From contig NZ_VOHC01000004.1 in NCBI RefSeq assembly GCF_007859275.1, positions 22,633 to 86,632 on the forward strand: a stretch of DNA of 64,000 bases, read 5' to 3'. Positions 33,471-46,493 of the stretch are shown here, piece by piece. Every line of letters begins with the position of its first letter. The stretch's first letter is position 1. Source of the stretch: Planomicrobium sp. CPCC 101079 (GTDB taxonomy: Bacteria > Bacillota > Bacilli > Bacillales_A > Planococcaceae). Position numbers and translations under genes: made by a program. The notes under the pieces were generated by a model. The model was not told the DNA's origin and ran no database searches. It saw only the letters and a list, made by a program, of their open reading frames with translations.

Positions 33471-34439
33471 TTAAAATGCTGTTTCTTCATATGAATCTAA
33501 CTCGGTTTCTTCATCAAGACGGTCTTGTTTCCGGTCTTTTTCACTGATCGAAGAAATAGGCACTAGCACTTCAATGTGCTGGCAAAGGTTTTCAAACCTT
33601 GCGGGCAATATGCCGCCGTATTCTCCGTCCAGATTGAGCAAGACGGTTTCTTCGGAAGTGACGGAAATTTTGCTCGCTTTCGTGTAAATCACATGAGGAT
33701 CCGACAAATGTTCACCGCGCAGCGCAAGCGAAGCCAAGCGGATAAACTCAGCCATATTGACTTCTTTCAAAATCATCAAGGTAAATTTGCCGTCGTTGAT
33801 GCTGGCGTCTGGAGCCAGTTTCTCAAAGCCGCCGACCGAATTGGTCAAGCCGATCAAAAACATCATCGCTTGGTCTTCAAAAACATTGCCGTCGTATTCG
33901 ATCCGGACTTTTGACGACCGGATGGAAGGAAGCATTTCAATCCCTTTCAAATAATAGGCCAGCTGCCCCAATACCGTTTTTAGTTTGCTCGGCACTTCGT
34001 ATGTCAATTCCGTTAACCTGCCGCCTCCAGCAATGTTGATGAAATAACGATCGCTGTCCATCAGTCCAACGTCTACAGGAATCGACTCGCCTTCTAAAAT
34101 TATGTCCACCGCTTTGTTGATATCGCGGGGGATGTGAACGGCGCGCGCAAAATCGTTCGTTGTTCCCATGGGAATCAACCCGATTTTTGGGCGTTTTTCA
34201 AATTTGGAAATACCGGATACCACTTCGTTTAATGTCCCATCTCCTCCAACCGCCACAACCAAGTCAAAGTTTCGCTCTACCGCAAGTTTTGCAGCGGAAA
34301 CTGCGTCTCCTTCTCCTGTTGTAGCGTGGCATGACGTTTCATATCCCGCTTTTTCCATCTTTTCTAGAACTTCGGGCAAATGTTTGCGAAACAATTCGCG
34401 CCCGGAAGTAGGATTGTATATAATGCGTGCACGTTTCAT
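33471..34439 (-). CDS. dgkB: Diacylglycerol kinase DgkB
   Basis: 322 residues of the DAGK_cat family. IIYNPTSG at the start and VVAVGGDGTLNEVVSGI (about residue 60-75) bind ATP/Mg; IGLIPMGTTNDFARA is the third motif. It phosphorylates diacylglycerol released by lipoteichoic acid synthesis. The acidic tail DEETELDSYEETAF extends past the domain. It lies near gatCAB as yerQ does in B. subtilis. Confidence 0.93.
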   Translation of the reverse strand: MKRARIIYNPTSGRELFRKHLPEVLEKMEKAGYETSCHATTGEGDAVSAAKLAVERNFDLVVAVGGDGTLNEVVSGISKFEKRPKIGLIPMGTTNDFARAVHIPRDINKAVDIILEGESIPVDVGLMDSDRYFINIAGGGRLTELTYEVPSKLKTVLGQLAYYLKGIEMLPSIRSSKVRIEYDGNVFEDQAMMFLIGLTNSVGGFEKLAPDASINDGKFTLMILKEVNMAEFIRLASLALRGEHLSDPHVIYTKASKISVTSEETVLLNLDGEYGGILPARFENLCQHIEVLVPISSISEKDRKQDRLDEETELDSYEETAF

Positions 34440-34504
34440 GCGAATTCAGCCTTTCTGATCGTTCTATAAAAATAAGACAGAAAAGAACTATAAAAAGTTC
34501 CCAA

Positions 34505-34528
34505 GAAAAAAGCCGACTACTGGCCGGC
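34505..34528 (-). terminator. Terminator of the thioredoxin-like gene
   Basis: On the minus strand GCCGGC pairs (one G-U) with GTCGGC around a five-base loop, followed by T6. Confidence 0.6.
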
Positions 34529-34555
34529 CCATTTTCCGCTTCTACTCTACTGCTT

Positions 34556-35116
34556 TTATCTTAACGCTTCTACAAATGTTTTGCGCAAATCTTCATAGAC
34601 AGCTTGCCAGAATTCTGTGTTCCAAGTGAACGCATCAGAAATTTCACCAATCATAGTTTCATGATTGATAGCATAGCGCGGATCGTCTTTTTCTGGCAAT
34701 GTCGATCTTTTCTCCATGACAAATTCCTGGATTTTCGGAGCACGCGGCCCCCAATGTCCCAGCACTTCTCCTTCTTTTGAAAGGATGATGTATTTTGGAA
34801 TCGAACGCCCGCCATTCGTCAAGTATTGATCCATCAATTCCGGGTTTTGATCGCGGTAAACGCAGCGCACTTCAAGATCGGCCGCTTCAGCGATTCTGCG
34901 GAGAATTGCGTTGTTCATCATTGCGTCACCGCACCAATCTTCTGTAATGACCAGCACATTAGGTTGTTTTTCTTTTAGAAGGTTGATAAACTCCGGATCT
35001 TCCGGAAGCTCGAATTTTTCATAGATTGAATAGGTTGTTTTTTGATTTGATTCCATTTGAGCCATATAGTTTTCAATCGCAATGGCTTCTTCAAAATACT
35101 GCTGTTCAGTTGGCAT
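34556..35116 (-). CDS. Thioredoxin-fold protein with a single active Cys
   Basis: 186 residues. A helical N-terminus (to about residue 45) precedes a thioredoxin domain with VLVITEDWCGDAMMNNAILR; the cis-Pro region is GGRSIPKYIIL. The active site is WCGDA, so the second CXXC cysteine is replaced by Ala. C62 remains and could act as a monothiol reductase or in bacillithiol chemistry. AAGGAGATG sets ATG 35116. No neighbour points to its partner. Confidence 0.85.
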   Translation of the reverse strand: MPTEQQYFEEAIAIENYMAQMESNQKTTYSIYEKFELPEDPEFINLLKEKQPNVLVITEDWCGDAMMNNAILRRIAEAADLEVRCVYRDQNPELMDQYLTNGGRSIPKYIILSKEGEVLGHWGPRAPKIQEFVMEKRSTLPEKDDPRYAINHETMIGEISDAFTWNTEFWQAVYEDLRKTFVEALR

Positions 35117-35119
35117 AGT

Positions 35120-35326
35120 ATCACATCTCCTTTTCCCTTAAGTTTACTTGTATAGGATAAAAGCTTCAAATTATTCACTTTAAAAAGAGGCGCCTGCTCC
35201 GAGCAGATTATGGCCCTTTATGGGCGGGGAGAAATCTCTTCAGGTAAAGTTCCCTAATTGTTATAAAACAAACCATGTACTTCTGTGCCTCTGTCCATGC
35301 ATTGCTTCGCTGCCTTCGAGATACGA
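35120..35326. other. Intergenic region downstream of gatB
   Basis: About 200 bp without a credible ORF. A GGCCCTTTATGGGC near 35210 is a short inverted repeat. Nothing else stands out. Confidence 0.5.
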
Positions 35327-35358
35327 AAAAGATGGTCCGACTCATCGGACCATCTTTT
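35327..35358 (-). terminator. Terminator of gatCAB
   Basis: AAAAGATGGTCCGA (35327-35340) and TCGGACCATCTTTT (35345-35358), perfect 14-bp stem. Confidence 0.92.
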
Positions 35359-35378
35359 CTTGCCGCTGGCGCTTGCGT

Positions 35379-36809
35379 TTAGCGTTTAGCGATTTCTTCA
35401 AGCAGGATTTTATTGAGCAATGGCGGGTTTGCCTGCCCTTTTGTTTGTTTCATAATTTGTCCGACCAAGAAGCCGATTGCGCGGTCTTTGCCGTTTTTGA
35501 AGTCTTCGATCGATTGCGGGTTATTGTCGAGTGAAGCTGTAACATACTCGCGCAATGTACCTTCGTCTGAAATTTGGACGAGGCCTTTCGCTTTGACGAT
35601 GTTGTTCGCATCTCCGCCTTTTTCGATCAGTTCCTTGAAGACTTTCTTGGCGATTTTCGAAGAAATCGTGCCATCAGAAATCAATTTGATCATGCCTGCC
35701 AAACCAGCCGGTTCAAGCTTCGTATCGCTCAATTCTTTTTGTTCTGCGTTCAGGTAAGCAGATACTTCACCCATCAGCCAGTTGGAAGCCAGTTTTGCGT
35801 CGGCTCCTGCAGCTACTGTCGCTTCAAAGAAATCCGAAATCGGTTTCGCTAATGTCAACACCATCGCATCGTATGAAGACAAGCCGAGTTCCGAAACATA
35901 GCGCGCCTTACGCGCATCCGGCAGCTCTGGAATTTCCGCACGCACTCTTTCAAGCCAAGCGTCGTCGATGATGATGTCCACCAAATCCGGCTCCGGGAAA
36001 TAACGATAATCATCAGAACCTTCTTTGACACGCATCAATGCTGTTTTACCTGTAGATTCGTCGTAGCGGCGTGTTTCCTGTTGAATAACTCCACCTGACA
36101 ACAATACTTGTTCTTGGCGTACTTCTTCGTGTTCAATGCCTTTACGGACATAGTTGAAAGAGTTCAAGTTTTTCAATTCAGTTTTCGTGCCGAATTCTTC
36201 TTGGCCATAAGGGCGAAGAGAAATGTTCGCGTCACAGCGCAATGAACCTTCTTCCATCCGCACATCCGAAACGCCGGTGTACTGGATGATCGCTTTAATT
36301 TTTTCCAAATAAGCGTAAGCTTCATCCGCGGTACGGATATCTGGTTCCGAAACGATTTCAATAAGTGGTGTGCCTTGGCGGTTAAAGTCGACCAATGAAT
36401 GGCCGTTGCCCGTATGGGTCAATTTGCCGGCATCTTCTTCCATGTGAAGTCGAGTAATGCCGATTCGTTTTTTCTTGCCGTGCACTTCAATTTCCACCCA
36501 GCCATGTTCGCCGATGGGCTCATCAAATTGAGAAATTTGGTAAGCTTTCGGATTGTCCGGATAGAAATAGTTTTTGCGGTCGAATTTCGTATGGCGGTTG
36601 ATTTGGCAATTTAGCGCAAGCGCCGCTTTCATCGCCCAATCGACTGCCCGCTTGTTGACTACCGGTAAAACTCCAGGGTAGCCAAGATCAATTACGTTTG
36701 TGTTGGTGTTCGGCTCTGCACCAAAATGCGCTGGTGCAGGAGAGAACATTTTTGATTCCGTCTTTAATTCGACGTGGACTTCAAGTCCGATAATTGTTTC
36801 AAAATTCAT
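35379..36809 (-). CDS. gatB: Asp-tRNA(Asn)/Glu-tRNA(Gln) amidotransferase subunit GatB
   Basis: 476 residues, the same as B. subtilis GatB. It opens [20 protein letters not shown] and has [34 protein letters not shown] and the C-terminal tRNA-binding YqeY-like tail ([17 protein letters not shown]). It phosphorylates and transfers ammonia to mischarged Glu-tRNA(Gln). ATG 36809 overlaps the gatA stop by four bases, with GGGAGGG upstream. Confidence 0.97.
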   Translation of the reverse strand: MNFETIIGLEVHVELKTESKMFSPAPAHFGAEPNTNTNVIDLGYPGVLPVVNKRAVDWAMKAALALNCQINRHTKFDRKNYFYPDNPKAYQISQFDEPIGEHGWVEIEVHGKKKRIGITRLHMEEDAGKLTHTGNGHSLVDFNRQGTPLIEIVSEPDIRTADEAYAYLEKIKAIIQYTGVSDVRMEEGSLRCDANISLRPYGQEEFGTKTELKNLNSFNYVRKGIEHEEVRQEQVLLSGGVIQQETRRYDESTGKTALMRVKEGSDDYRYFPEPDLVDIIIDDAWLERVRAEIPELPDARKARYVSELGLSSYDAMVLTLAKPISDFFEATVAAGADAKLASNWLMGEVSAYLNAEQKELSDTKLEPAGLAGMIKLISDGTISSKIAKKVFKELIEKGGDANNIVKAKGLVQISDEGTLREYVTASLDNNPQSIEDFKNGKDRAIGFLVGQIMKQTKGQANPPLLNKILLEEIAKR

Positions 36810-38275
36810 TGTGCTGCTCCCTCCCATGTTTGAGGAGTTTTTTTATGGAACTCTGTTGCTCTTTCAAAAACATCCGCAACACGGTAAACTGTTTCTTCGT
36901 CGAAGTACTTCCCGATGATTTGCAAGCCAAGCGGCAAGCCGTTTTCAAACCCACAAGGAATCGAGATGGCCGGCACACCTGCCAAGTTGACAGGAATCGT
37001 TAAAATGTCATTCGCATACATCGTCAATGGGTCATCAATGATTTCACCGATTTTAAATGCCGGCGTCGGAGTTGTCGGCCCGATAATCACGTCATAGTCT
37101 TCGAAAGCTTTATCAAAATCCTGTTTAATCAATGTGCGCACTTTTTGTGCCTTTTTGTAATAAGCATCGTAATAGCCGGAGCTTAATGCGTATGTTCCAA
37201 GCATAATACGGCGTTTCACCTCATCGCCGAACCCTTCGGAACGCGTGTTCATGTAAAACTCCAATAAGCTGCCCGCTTTTTGCGTACGGTATCCGTAGCG
37301 AATGCCATCAAAACGCGAAAGGTTGGATGACGCTTCAGATGACGCCAGCAAATAATAAGTGGCTAGCGCATATTTAGAATGCGGCAGCGAAATCTCTTCC
37401 CATGTCGCACCTTTTTCTTCAAGCACTTTGAGTGCATCGCGTACTGCTTGTTTTGCAGCTTCACCGACGCCTTCTGCAAAATATTCTTTCGGTACGCCAA
37501 TGCGGAGTCCCTGAATGTCTCCAGTCAATGCTTCAGCAAAATCCGGCACTTCAATATCAGCTGAAGTGGAGTCCCGCTCATCATGGCCAGAAATCGCCTG
37601 GAGCAAGAGTGCATTGTCTTTTACGGTTCTTGTCACCGGTCCGATTTGATCAAGTGATGAAGCAAAAGCGATCAATCCGAAACGGGAAACACGGCCATAA
37701 GTAGGCTTCATTCCGACTACACCACAAAAAGAAGCCGGTTGGCGGATTGACCCGCCTGTGTCTGAACCAAGAGCGAAAGGCACTTCTCCTGCAGCTACGG
37801 CCGCTGCCGATCCACCTGAAGAACCGCCAGGCACTGCTTCCAGATTCCATGGGTTTTTCGTTTTTTTATAGTAAGAGTTCTCATTTGAAGAACCCATAGC
37901 AAACTCGTCCATGTTTACTTTTCCAACCGTAATCATACCGGCAGCTTTTAATTTTTCGACTACTGTCGCATTATAAATCGGATTAAATCCTTCCAAGATG
38001 CGGCTAGAAGCTGTGGTTTCAATGCCTTCTGTCACGATATTATCTTTAACGCCAATCGGCAAACCAAATAACGGTCCGCGTTCTGCAAAAGGCACTTTGT
38101 CCATTTCTTCCGCTTGTTGCGTAGCTTGCTCTTTGTTCATTGCCAAGAACGCGTCCACTTTCGGTTCTAGCGCTTCAATCCGGTCAAACGCCTGTTTTGT
38201 TACTTCAGCAATTGTCGTTTGTTCCGTATGTATCAATTCCTGTAATTGTGCAGCTGTTTTGTCTGCGAATGTCAT
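36806..38275 (-). CDS. gatA: Amidotransferase subunit GatA
   Basis: 489 residues, the glutaminase/amidase subunit. Catalytic Lys in [11 protein letters not shown], and Ser pair in [14 protein letters not shown] and [16 protein letters not shown], giving the Ser-cisSer-Lys triad. It liberates ammonia from glutamine for GatB. GGAGGG upstream of the ATG (38275). Confidence 0.97.
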   Translation of the reverse strand: MTFADKTAAQLQELIHTEQTTIAEVTKQAFDRIEALEPKVDAFLAMNKEQATQQAEEMDKVPFAERGPLFGLPIGVKDNIVTEGIETTASSRILEGFNPIYNATVVEKLKAAGMITVGKVNMDEFAMGSSNENSYYKKTKNPWNLEAVPGGSSGGSAAAVAAGEVPFALGSDTGGSIRQPASFCGVVGMKPTYGRVSRFGLIAFASSLDQIGPVTRTVKDNALLLQAISGHDERDSTSADIEVPDFAEALTGDIQGLRIGVPKEYFAEGVGEAAKQAVRDALKVLEEKGATWEEISLPHSKYALATYYLLASSEASSNLSRFDGIRYGYRTQKAGSLLEFYMNTRSEGFGDEVKRRIMLGTYALSSGYYDAYYKKAQKVRTLIKQDFDKAFEDYDVIIGPTTPTPAFKIGEIIDDPLTMYANDILTIPVNLAGVPAISIPCGFENGLPLGLQIIGKYFDEETVYRVADVFERATEFHKKTPQTWEGAAQ

Positions 38276-38293
38276 TTGTCGCCCTCCTCCCGC

Positions 38294-38584
38294 TTATTCT
38301 AAAATTGTCGGAACTTTAACTTGCCCCGCTTCATGTTCTTTAACGTTTTTTAATACCAATTCCCGGTCCAACCCTGGTACAGATTTATCTTCACGCAGGA
38401 CATTGACCATCTCCAGCACATGCGTGGTCGGCTCTACATTTTCAGTATCCAATTCGTTCAACAATTCCATTGCGTTTGTAATTGCTTCTAATTGTTCTGC
38501 AAAATGCACAGCTTCCTCGTCGGTAATTGCCAATCTCGCCAAATGCGCAACTTCAATTACTTCTTCTTTTGTCATTTTCGCCAT
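38294..38584 (-). CDS. gatC: Amidotransferase subunit GatC
   Basis: 96 residues, [20 protein letters not shown] then [20 protein letters not shown]. GatC bridges GatA and GatB. GGAGGTG seven bases before ATG 38584. First gene of gatCAB. Confidence 0.95.
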   Translation of the reverse strand: MAKMTKEEVIEVAHLARLAITDEEAVHFAEQLEAITNAMELLNELDTENVEPTTHVLEMVNVLREDKSVPGLDRELVLKNVKEHEAGQVKVPTILE

Positions 38585-38636
38585 TCTTCTACACCTCCGG
38601 ATTCGGTAAACATACGTTATATCATATCATTTATCT

Positions 38637-38877
38637 AAGAAAAGCGGAAGCGCCCGGGTAGATTCGACAGGCATAAGACAAAGGGGCGTAGCGGCATATT
38701 TTCAGCCGCATAGCTCCTTTGGCTTATGATCCCGAGAATCTGGGCGCTGGAGTCTAGACAATAAGAAAAGCGGAAGCGCCCGGGTAGATTCGACAGGCAT
38801 AAGACAAAGGGGCGTAGCGGCATGTTTTCAGCCGCATAGCTCCTTTGGCTTATGATCCCGAGAATCTGGGCGCTGAA
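38637..38877 (+). repeat. Near-identical tandem pair of 126-bp hairpin repeats
   Basis: Copies begin at 38637 and 38763 and differ at one base in the shared part (TAT versus TGT at the loop). Each unit has AGAAAAGCGGAAGCGCCCGG, CGACAGGCATAAGACAAAGG, GGCGTAGCGGC, AGCCGCATAGC, CCTTTGGCTTATGATCCCG and TCTGGGCGCTG. Inner arms AGACAAAGG and CCTTTGGCT, and outer CGGAAGCGCCC and GGGCGCT, fold as a long hairpin. Lies between camS and gatC. Confidence 0.8.
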
Positions 38878-38885
38878 GCAAAATG

Positions 38886-38915
38886 AATAGGGACAGCCCG
38901 CAGGCCATCCCTATT
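38886..38915 (-). terminator. Hairpin downstream of camS
   Basis: AATAGGGA (38886-38893) and TCCCTATT (38908-38915); 8-bp stem with a GC-rich loop. Confidence 0.5.
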
Positions 38916-38925
38916 TCATCACGCT

Positions 38926-40053
38926 TTAATCGTAAATATGAACAATTGGTTCTGTTTGGTTCACTTTTCGAAGGACCAAAGCTTCGGGGCCATTTGACGA
39001 GGTCACGCTCACTTCGACTTGAACATTTTCAGGAAAATGTTCCATGACAAGTCCGGTCAAATATTGTGTAAAACCGATAATTTCAGCTGATCCATAAAAC
39101 TGGATCGGGATATCAATTTTCATTTCCCGAAGCTGGTCTCCTTGATAAAAACCGGTGCCGATAACACTAGTGAAATTCGAAAAGTATTCTTCTACGTCTT
39201 GTTTGAAATTCAAGAATGCGGTGTCGACTTCCCGGTATTTTTCTTCCGTGCCCGATGTGGGAAACACCACAAATTCTTCATTGATTTCTTTCCAATCGGC
39301 TACTTCGTTCGCTTTCTTCGGAGCTACTCCATAGGCAAAATAAGTAGAGGGGGCCATAGCATTACGAGGGCTTTGTTCAAAAAGGCCAACCGTAATCGGT
39401 ATATTGGCCATTCCCTCTTTTTCTCGAAGTCGTTTGACAATCTCATCCGCCAATCGTTTTCCTTCTTTTTCCACTTGACTGTGCGGAATCGACTCTTCAT
39501 AAGAAACACCGTCTTCGGTATTGTAATACACCGAATTCAGCGCCAAACCAACTGACACTCCACCAAGCTTAATCGTATTTTCATTGGTTTTCACTAAATA
39601 ATTTTGTTCAACAATATGCGCCAAAATTTCTGCAGCTGGCTTGTCACCATCTTGTTTTTGTTGTTTGGTTCGCTTGTCTTCTGGGTTCAATCCTGCTGGA
39701 TTTTCTTCGCTCGCACGCTGCAGCCAAGCGGTTGCATCTTCGTCCGTAATTTTTTGGCCTTCTTGGAAATAATAATCATCCGGCGAAAATTGGTTTTGTG
39801 ATAAGCGGAGAAGCCCATTTTCTGCTTCTTCAATGTCATAACGCGAATTCAATCGGTTGATGATTTTCCCGCGTGTCGCACTTTGCTTATAAGGCAGCAG
39901 TGTCCGGTAATATTGGGCATCCAATTGCATGCTTGGAATGATTGCCGTTTCCACTTCTTCCTCCGTATTGAGAACTTCTGTTTCATCGTTTGTGGAAGGG
40001 ACACATCCCGTAAGCAAAAGCATGCTGATCGGAATCCACCATATGCGTTTCAT
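38926..40053 (-). CDS. camS: CamS family sex-pheromone lipoprotein precursor, YerH-like
   Basis: 375 residues. Lipobox LLLTGC with C17 after the signal, then the CamS domain (PSMQLDAQYYRTLLPY at about residue 40). In enterococci and staphylococci the signal peptide is processed to a pheromone; the mature protein's role in Bacillales is unknown. AAGGAGA sets ATG 40053. It follows ligA, as in B. subtilis yerH. Confidence 0.92.
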   Translation of the reverse strand: MKRIWWIPISMLLLTGCVPSTNDETEVLNTEEEVETAIIPSMQLDAQYYRTLLPYKQSATRGKIINRLNSRYDIEEAENGLLRLSQNQFSPDDYYFQEGQKITDEDATAWLQRASEENPAGLNPEDKRTKQQKQDGDKPAAEILAHIVEQNYLVKTNENTIKLGGVSVGLALNSVYYNTEDGVSYEESIPHSQVEKEGKRLADEIVKRLREKEGMANIPITVGLFEQSPRNAMAPSTYFAYGVAPKKANEVADWKEINEEFVVFPTSGTEEKYREVDTAFLNFKQDVEEYFSNFTSVIGTGFYQGDQLREMKIDIPIQFYGSAEIIGFTQYLTGLVMEHFPENVQVEVSVTSSNGPEALVLRKVNQTEPIVHIYD

Positions 40054-40065
40054 GTAATAATCTCC

Positions 40066-42087
<2,022 letters not shown>

Positions 42088-44301
42088 TTATTCTTTTTCG
42101 ATCGGCGCAAATTTGGCCAATAGCCTCTTAATGCCAACTGGGCTCGGGAAAGCAATATCGAGTTCCGTTTGTTCGCCTTCTCCTTTGACGCTAACCACAG
42201 TTCCGGTGCCCCATTTTTTATGCGTTGCACGGTCTCCAGGCTGCCAGCCCATTCTGTCGCCGCCCGATTTCTGATAAGCCGGACGCGAAACCGCCGCGCG
42301 TTTTGGAGCTTGTTTATAGCTGGTGGCCGCGCCGGCTCTATGGTTCGCTATAGTCGGTTCAATCAAGTCCTCGGATATTTCGCCAATGAAGCGGGATGGC
42401 ATGTTGTAGCTGCTCTTGCCAAATAAGGTCCGAGACGAAGCATGTGTCAGATACAGCCGCTTTTCAGCCCGGGTAATTCCTACATAGGCCAGGCGGCGTT
42501 CTTCTTCCATTTCTTCTTCATCATTATTAGAGCGGGAATGCGGAAAGACGTTTTCTTCAAGGCCGATGATGAAGACCACTGGGAATTCCAGACCTTTTGC
42601 AGCGTGCATCGTCATCAAGATGATCGGCCCGTTTACTTCTTCTTCATCATCAAGCGAATCGATGTCAGAAATCAATGCCAAATCGGTCAAGAACGCCACG
42701 AGCGATTTATCATCGCTTTGCTTTTCAAACGCTTTTGTAACCGTTAAAAATTCTTCAATATTCTCTAAGCGGCTTTCGCCTTCGATGGTTCTATCAGCTT
42801 GCAGCATCTGGCGGTAGCCGGACTTTTTCAAGACTTCTTCGACTAGTTCCGTCACCGACAAATATTCCTGCATTTGTGTAAACCCGTCAATCATCGAACG
42901 GAATTCCATCACTGTCTGTGCAGTCTTCGGCGATAACCCCATAAAATCAACTTCCTGCAGCGCATCCATGATCGTACGGTCCTGTTCGATCGCAAAGCGC
43001 GCCATCCGTTCAAATGAAGTCGCCCCGATGCCGCGCTTCGGCTCATTAATGACTCGCGATAATGAAAGATCGTCATCATTATTTGCAATCAAACGCAAAT
43101 AAGCCAGCAAGTCCTTGATTTCCTTACGGTCGTAGAACTTCGTTCCGCCGACAATGGTGTAATGCATGTTCGACTTGACGAACATTTCCTCCATGATCCG
43201 CGACTGGGCATTGGTCCGGTACAAAATAGCAAAATCAGATGTTTTATAGCCTTCCGTGTCCATCAGCTTTTGGATGGTTTGGACAACGTATTGCGCTTCC
43301 TGGCGCTCATCGCCCGCTTTATGCAAGGTGATTGCCGGACCTTCTGCGTTATCGGTCCGCAGCTCTTTCGGGTAGCGGCTCGTATTTTTCTTGATAACAT
43401 CATTAGCAGCCTGCAAGATCCGCTTTGTAGAACGGTAATTCTGTTCAAGCATGATCACTTTAGCGTTCGGGTAATCTTTTTCGAATGACAGGATGTTTTG
43501 GATATCCGCTCCGCGCCAGCGGTAAATCGACTGGTCTGAGTCACCCACTACGCAAATGTTCTTGAACTTGCTCGCAAGCTTTTGAACCAGCTGGTATTGG
43601 GCATTGTTCGTATCCTGATACTCATCCACGTGAATATAATGAAACTTGTTTTGGTAAAACTCCAGCACTTCCGGTACTTTATTGAACAAATTCAATGTCG
43701 TCATGATCAAATCGTCGAAATCGAGCGACTGGTTTTTTTGCAGGCGCTTTTCATAAGCGGTATAAACGTCCGATACCGTTTTTTCATATGGATTGTGCTG
43801 GTTCATGTTTGCTGCAAATTGATCAGCATCAATGCATTCATTTTTCGCTGACGAAATGGCATTCAGCATCGTTCTAGGTTCATATTTTTTCGGATCCAGG
43901 TTTTTCTCTTTCAAGACTCCCTTGATAACCGTCAATTGATCGCTCGTATCCAAAATGGAAAAGTTTTTTGAAAAGCCCATGCGGTCGATGTCACGGCGCA
44001 AAATCCGGACGCACATCGAGTGGAACGTTGAAACCCACATACGTTCGCCCGTGCCGTGCCCGAGCAAGCCGTCGATCCGGTTGCGCATTTCCCGGGCTGC
44101 TTTGTTTGTAAATGTAATTGCCAAAATATTGGATGGGTAAACTTGTTTTTCCAGAACCAAGTAAGCAATGCGATGCGTTAAAACCCGCGTCTTCCCTGAC
44201 CCTGCACCAGCCATGATCAATAACGGGCCTTCTGTCGTTTTGACTGCCTGTTCTTGCTCCGGGTTCATCCCTTTTAATAAGTTTTTTGTTATGATTTCCA
44301 T
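42088..44301 (-). CDS. pcrA: ATP-dependent DNA helicase PcrA
   Basis: 737 residues, superfamily 1A UvrD-type 3'-5' helicase. Walker [15 protein letters not shown], Ia [10 protein letters not shown], motif [72 protein letters not shown]-terminal Tudor-like tail ([19 protein letters not shown]) binds RNA polymerase. ATG 44301 has GAGGTGG six bases upstream. Confidence 0.97.
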   Translation of the reverse strand: MEIITKNLLKGMNPEQEQAVKTTEGPLLIMAGAGSGKTRVLTHRIAYLVLEKQVYPSNILAITFTNKAAREMRNRIDGLLGHGTGERMWVSTFHSMCVRILRRDIDRMGFSKNFSILDTSDQLTVIKGVLKEKNLDPKKYEPRTMLNAISSAKNECIDADQFAANMNQHNPYEKTVSDVYTAYEKRLQKNQSLDFDDLIMTTLNLFNKVPEVLEFYQNKFHYIHVDEYQDTNNAQYQLVQKLASKFKNICVVGDSDQSIYRWRGADIQNILSFEKDYPNAKVIMLEQNYRSTKRILQAANDVIKKNTSRYPKELRTDNAEGPAITLHKAGDERQEAQYVVQTIQKLMDTEGYKTSDFAILYRTNAQSRIMEEMFVKSNMHYTIVGGTKFYDRKEIKDLLAYLRLIANNDDDLSLSRVINEPKRGIGATSFERMARFAIEQDRTIMDALQEVDFMGLSPKTAQTVMEFRSMIDGFTQMQEYLSVTELVEEVLKKSGYRQMLQADRTIEGESRLENIEEFLTVTKAFEKQSDDKSLVAFLTDLALISDIDSLDDEEEVNGPIILMTMHAAKGLEFPVVFIIGLEENVFPHSRSNNDEEEMEEERRLAYVGITRAEKRLYLTHASSRTLFGKSSYNMPSRFIGEISEDLIEPTIANHRAGAATSYKQAPKRAAVSRPAYQKSGGDRMGWQPGDRATHKKWGTGTVVSVKGEGEQTELDIAFPSPVGIKRLLAKFAPIEKE

Positions 44302-44332
44302 TGTGCACCACCTCGAACAATTGTTCTTATTA

Positions 44333-45034
44333 TTATAGCGACTGTTGTTCTGTTTCCGCAACCGCTTGGACAGTTTCTATCGCTTTGCTTATATTTTCGT
44401 AAATGATATTGCCCACTACCACCGTATCTGCCATTGCGGCCATTTCTCGCGCCTTTTGAGGCGAATCGATGCCTCCGCCGTAAAACAGCTTTGTTTTTAT
44501 GAGCTGTTCTTTAACCCGTTCCACCAGTTGGATATCCCCATACATTCCACTGTACTCTATATAAAAAATCGGCAGCCGGAAAAAATGCTCGGCCATCCGA
44601 GCATACGCCACCACATCTTCCACATCTAAATCGGTTTTGGCTTCGGTCAGCTTCGCCGCTTTGCAGTCGGCATTTAAAATGCAATAGCCTTCCGGAACCA
44701 TTTCCTCCCAGTCCATGATATCCCCATACTCACGGATCGCTTCATGATGAAGCCCCTTGATCCATTGTGGATTCTCACTGTTCAGCACTGTCGGAATAAA
44801 ATAAAAATCAAACCCAGGCGTCACAGAATCGATTGTCGAGACTTCCAATGCCACTGGAACAGTAAAGCGGCGCACCCTTGCCATTAAATCGAGGACATTG
44901 TCGAGTGTGACATTATCGCTTCCGCCAATCAAGATGGCATCAGTCCCGGATTCGCAAATTCGTTCCAAATGTCCATCAGAAATCGACTTGGCCGGATCTA
45001 ATTTAAATACATGGCGCCACGTTTGAAATTCCAA
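44333..45034 (-). CDS. pcrB: Heptaprenylglyceryl phosphate synthase PcrB
   Basis: 233 residues, TIM barrel. [20 protein letters not shown] and [14 protein letters not shown] (phosphate loop) match the PcrB/GGGPS family. It couples sn-glycerol-1-phosphate with heptaprenyl diphosphate to make an archaeal-type ether lipid. Start TTG 45034 with AGGTGA six bases upstream; no nearby ATG. It precedes pcrA in the same order as B. subtilis. Confidence 0.95.
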   Translation of the reverse strand: MEFQTWRHVFKLDPAKSISDGHLERICESGTDAILIGGSDNVTLDNVLDLMARVRRFTVPVALEVSTIDSVTPGFDFYFIPTVLNSENPQWIKGLHHEAIREYGDIMDWEEMVPEGYCILNADCKAAKLTEAKTDLDVEDVVAYARMAEHFFRLPIFYIEYSGMYGDIQLVERVKEQLIKTKLFYGGGIDSPQKAREMAAMADTVVVGNIIYENISKAIETVQAVAETEQQSL

Positions 45035-45080
45035 AATGATTCACCTAACCTTGCGTTTTTTTCATCATCTCATTATAACA

Positions 45081-45112
45081 AAAAAACCGAACAGAGTCGG
45101 TTCTCTGTTCAG
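45081..45112 (-). terminator. Terminator of yerC
   Basis: On the minus strand CTGAACAGAG pairs with CTCTGTTCGG, followed by T7. Confidence 0.88.
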
Positions 45113-45429
45113 TCTTTCGGAAGTTGAAATGGTTTTTCATCCGGATATAAGCGTCCCAGCATTTCGTCGTAGGCATCATTGCCATAGTTTAGGCAGCGCC
45201 GAACACGGGAAATCGTAGCAGTGCTTGCACCTGTCTCATTTTTTATTTTTTCATACGTTTTTTTCATACGAAGCATGTGGGCAACTTCCAACCGCTGGGA
45301 TAGCGACTGGATTTCGCTAATCGTGCACAAATCATCAAAGAAGCGATATGCTTCTTCTTTATCTTTTAATGCTAAAATCGCATCGATCAATTGATCGGTT
45401 TGAGGGCCTCGTATTTTATCGACCTGCAT
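45109..45429 (-). CDS. yerC: TrpR-like regulator YerC
   Basis: 106 residues, the YerC/YecD group of the Trp repressor fold. The HTH is in SLSQRLEVAHMLRMKKTYE and TGASTATISRVRRCLNYG. It lies in the yerA-yerB-yerC cluster ahead of pcrB. Targets are unknown in Bacillales. GGACGGTGAAG upstream of ATG 45429. Confidence 0.92.
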   Translation of the reverse strand: MQVDKIRGPQTDQLIDAILALKDKEEAYRFFDDLCTISEIQSLSQRLEVAHMLRMKKTYEKIKNETGASTATISRVRRCLNYGNDAYDEMLGRLYPDEKPFQLPKD

Positions 45430-45457
45430 ATAGCTTCACCGTCCTTTTTTGTTTCTA

Positions 45458-46489
45458 TTAAGGGGAATAGCGAACCCATCCGCTGATTCCGGGTTCTTTC
45501 GGAACGATATGGATCCACGTCTTGCCTGCCACAAGTCCAATGGATTGTCCATTATCCGTCGGCACAAGCATGCCTTCCAGATTGCTCCACTCGGCTTCGC
45601 GGACGCCTCCGTTTTGAAAGACAAGCGCTTTGCCTCCGCTTGTTAAGTCAATAGACTGCCTGCCTTCGTCATCTATTGTTTCGTGATCCGCTTCAAAAAC
45701 CAAAACGTTCGAAACTTCTACCGGTTCTCCGGAATCTTTATCCGTTGTAGCTGTTCCTCCGGAAGCACGGCTATAGAGTTCTGTAGTTTCATCATATGTA
45801 AACTCATTGTGAAATTGCTGGCTGGTGCCGTATAAGACTTCCAAAACGGACGCCTGTTCCATCAGTTTATCACTTTCCCCAGAGCCATAGAAATAATAAG
45901 GTGAACGGACGCTATATTCAGTTGATGCTTGCGCTTCGTCCATGCCTTTCAAGACATTTTCATAAGTAATATAGCTATTATGCGGCGCTATTCTGTCAGT
46001 AGAGCGATCGAACAGCGTGCCATCGTAAAACAACCCGTTTATATGATCGACAGTTCCCGATTCCAGGAGTTCCTTAGCATCCGGACTCCAGCCATGGGCA
46101 ACAAAAAAGCCGTTATACCCCTCGGCAAGTTCCACAAAATAGTCGCGGGCGCTTCGAACCGGCCCCATCACTTCCGGAAATCCGCTTTGGTACAAGGCCA
46201 GGAACCGAGTTACATCGCCTTCAGCCAGCATTTCAAACACAATATCCGCTTCTGTTAAGCCGGTTTGCGGCCGAGCATCTGGATGATTGTTGATAACAGC
46301 CATAATCGGGCGGCTATCGAACGGTGCTGTTCCTTCGATGCCGCTAAAAGGCGCTTTGTAGGACTCAGGCTCTTCAACCGGCGGATTTTCTGGCTTTTGT
46401 TCCGTTTCTGACTGATTGCCCGCCAAGTAAAAAGCCGCTCCTGCAACAAGCAATAAAACTGCAAGAATGCCAAATGTCCATTTTTTCAT
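45458..46489 (-). CDS. yerB: DUF3048 protein YerB
   Basis: 343 residues. An N-terminal membrane anchor/signal (WTFGILAVLLLVAGAAFYLAG) is followed by an acidic linker (NQSETEQKPENPPVEEPES) and the DUF3048 domain. The domain shows RPIMAVINNHPDARPQTGL, RFLALYQSGFPEVMGPVRSA and late GSGKS-free beta regions. It is extracellular and of unknown function. It is second in yerABC with only a 4-bp gap after yerA, so probably cotranscribed. Confidence 0.92.
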   Translation of the reverse strand: MKKWTFGILAVLLLVAGAAFYLAGNQSETEQKPENPPVEEPESYKAPFSGIEGTAPFDSRPIMAVINNHPDARPQTGLTEADIVFEMLAEGDVTRFLALYQSGFPEVMGPVRSARDYFVELAEGYNGFFVAHGWSPDAKELLESGTVDHINGLFYDGTLFDRSTDRIAPHNSYITYENVLKGMDEAQASTEYSVRSPYYFYGSGESDKLMEQASVLEVLYGTSQQFHNEFTYDETTELYSRASGGTATTDKDSGEPVEVSNVLVFEADHETIDDEGRQSIDLTSGGKALVFQNGGVREAEWSNLEGMLVPTDNGQSIGLVAGKTWIHIVPKEPGISGWVRYSP

Positions 46490-46493
46490 TCTC

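Noticed and set aside
38635..38823. Minus-strand ORF across the tandem repeats
   Set aside because: It translates the repeat unit twice with identical peptides and has no ribosome site.
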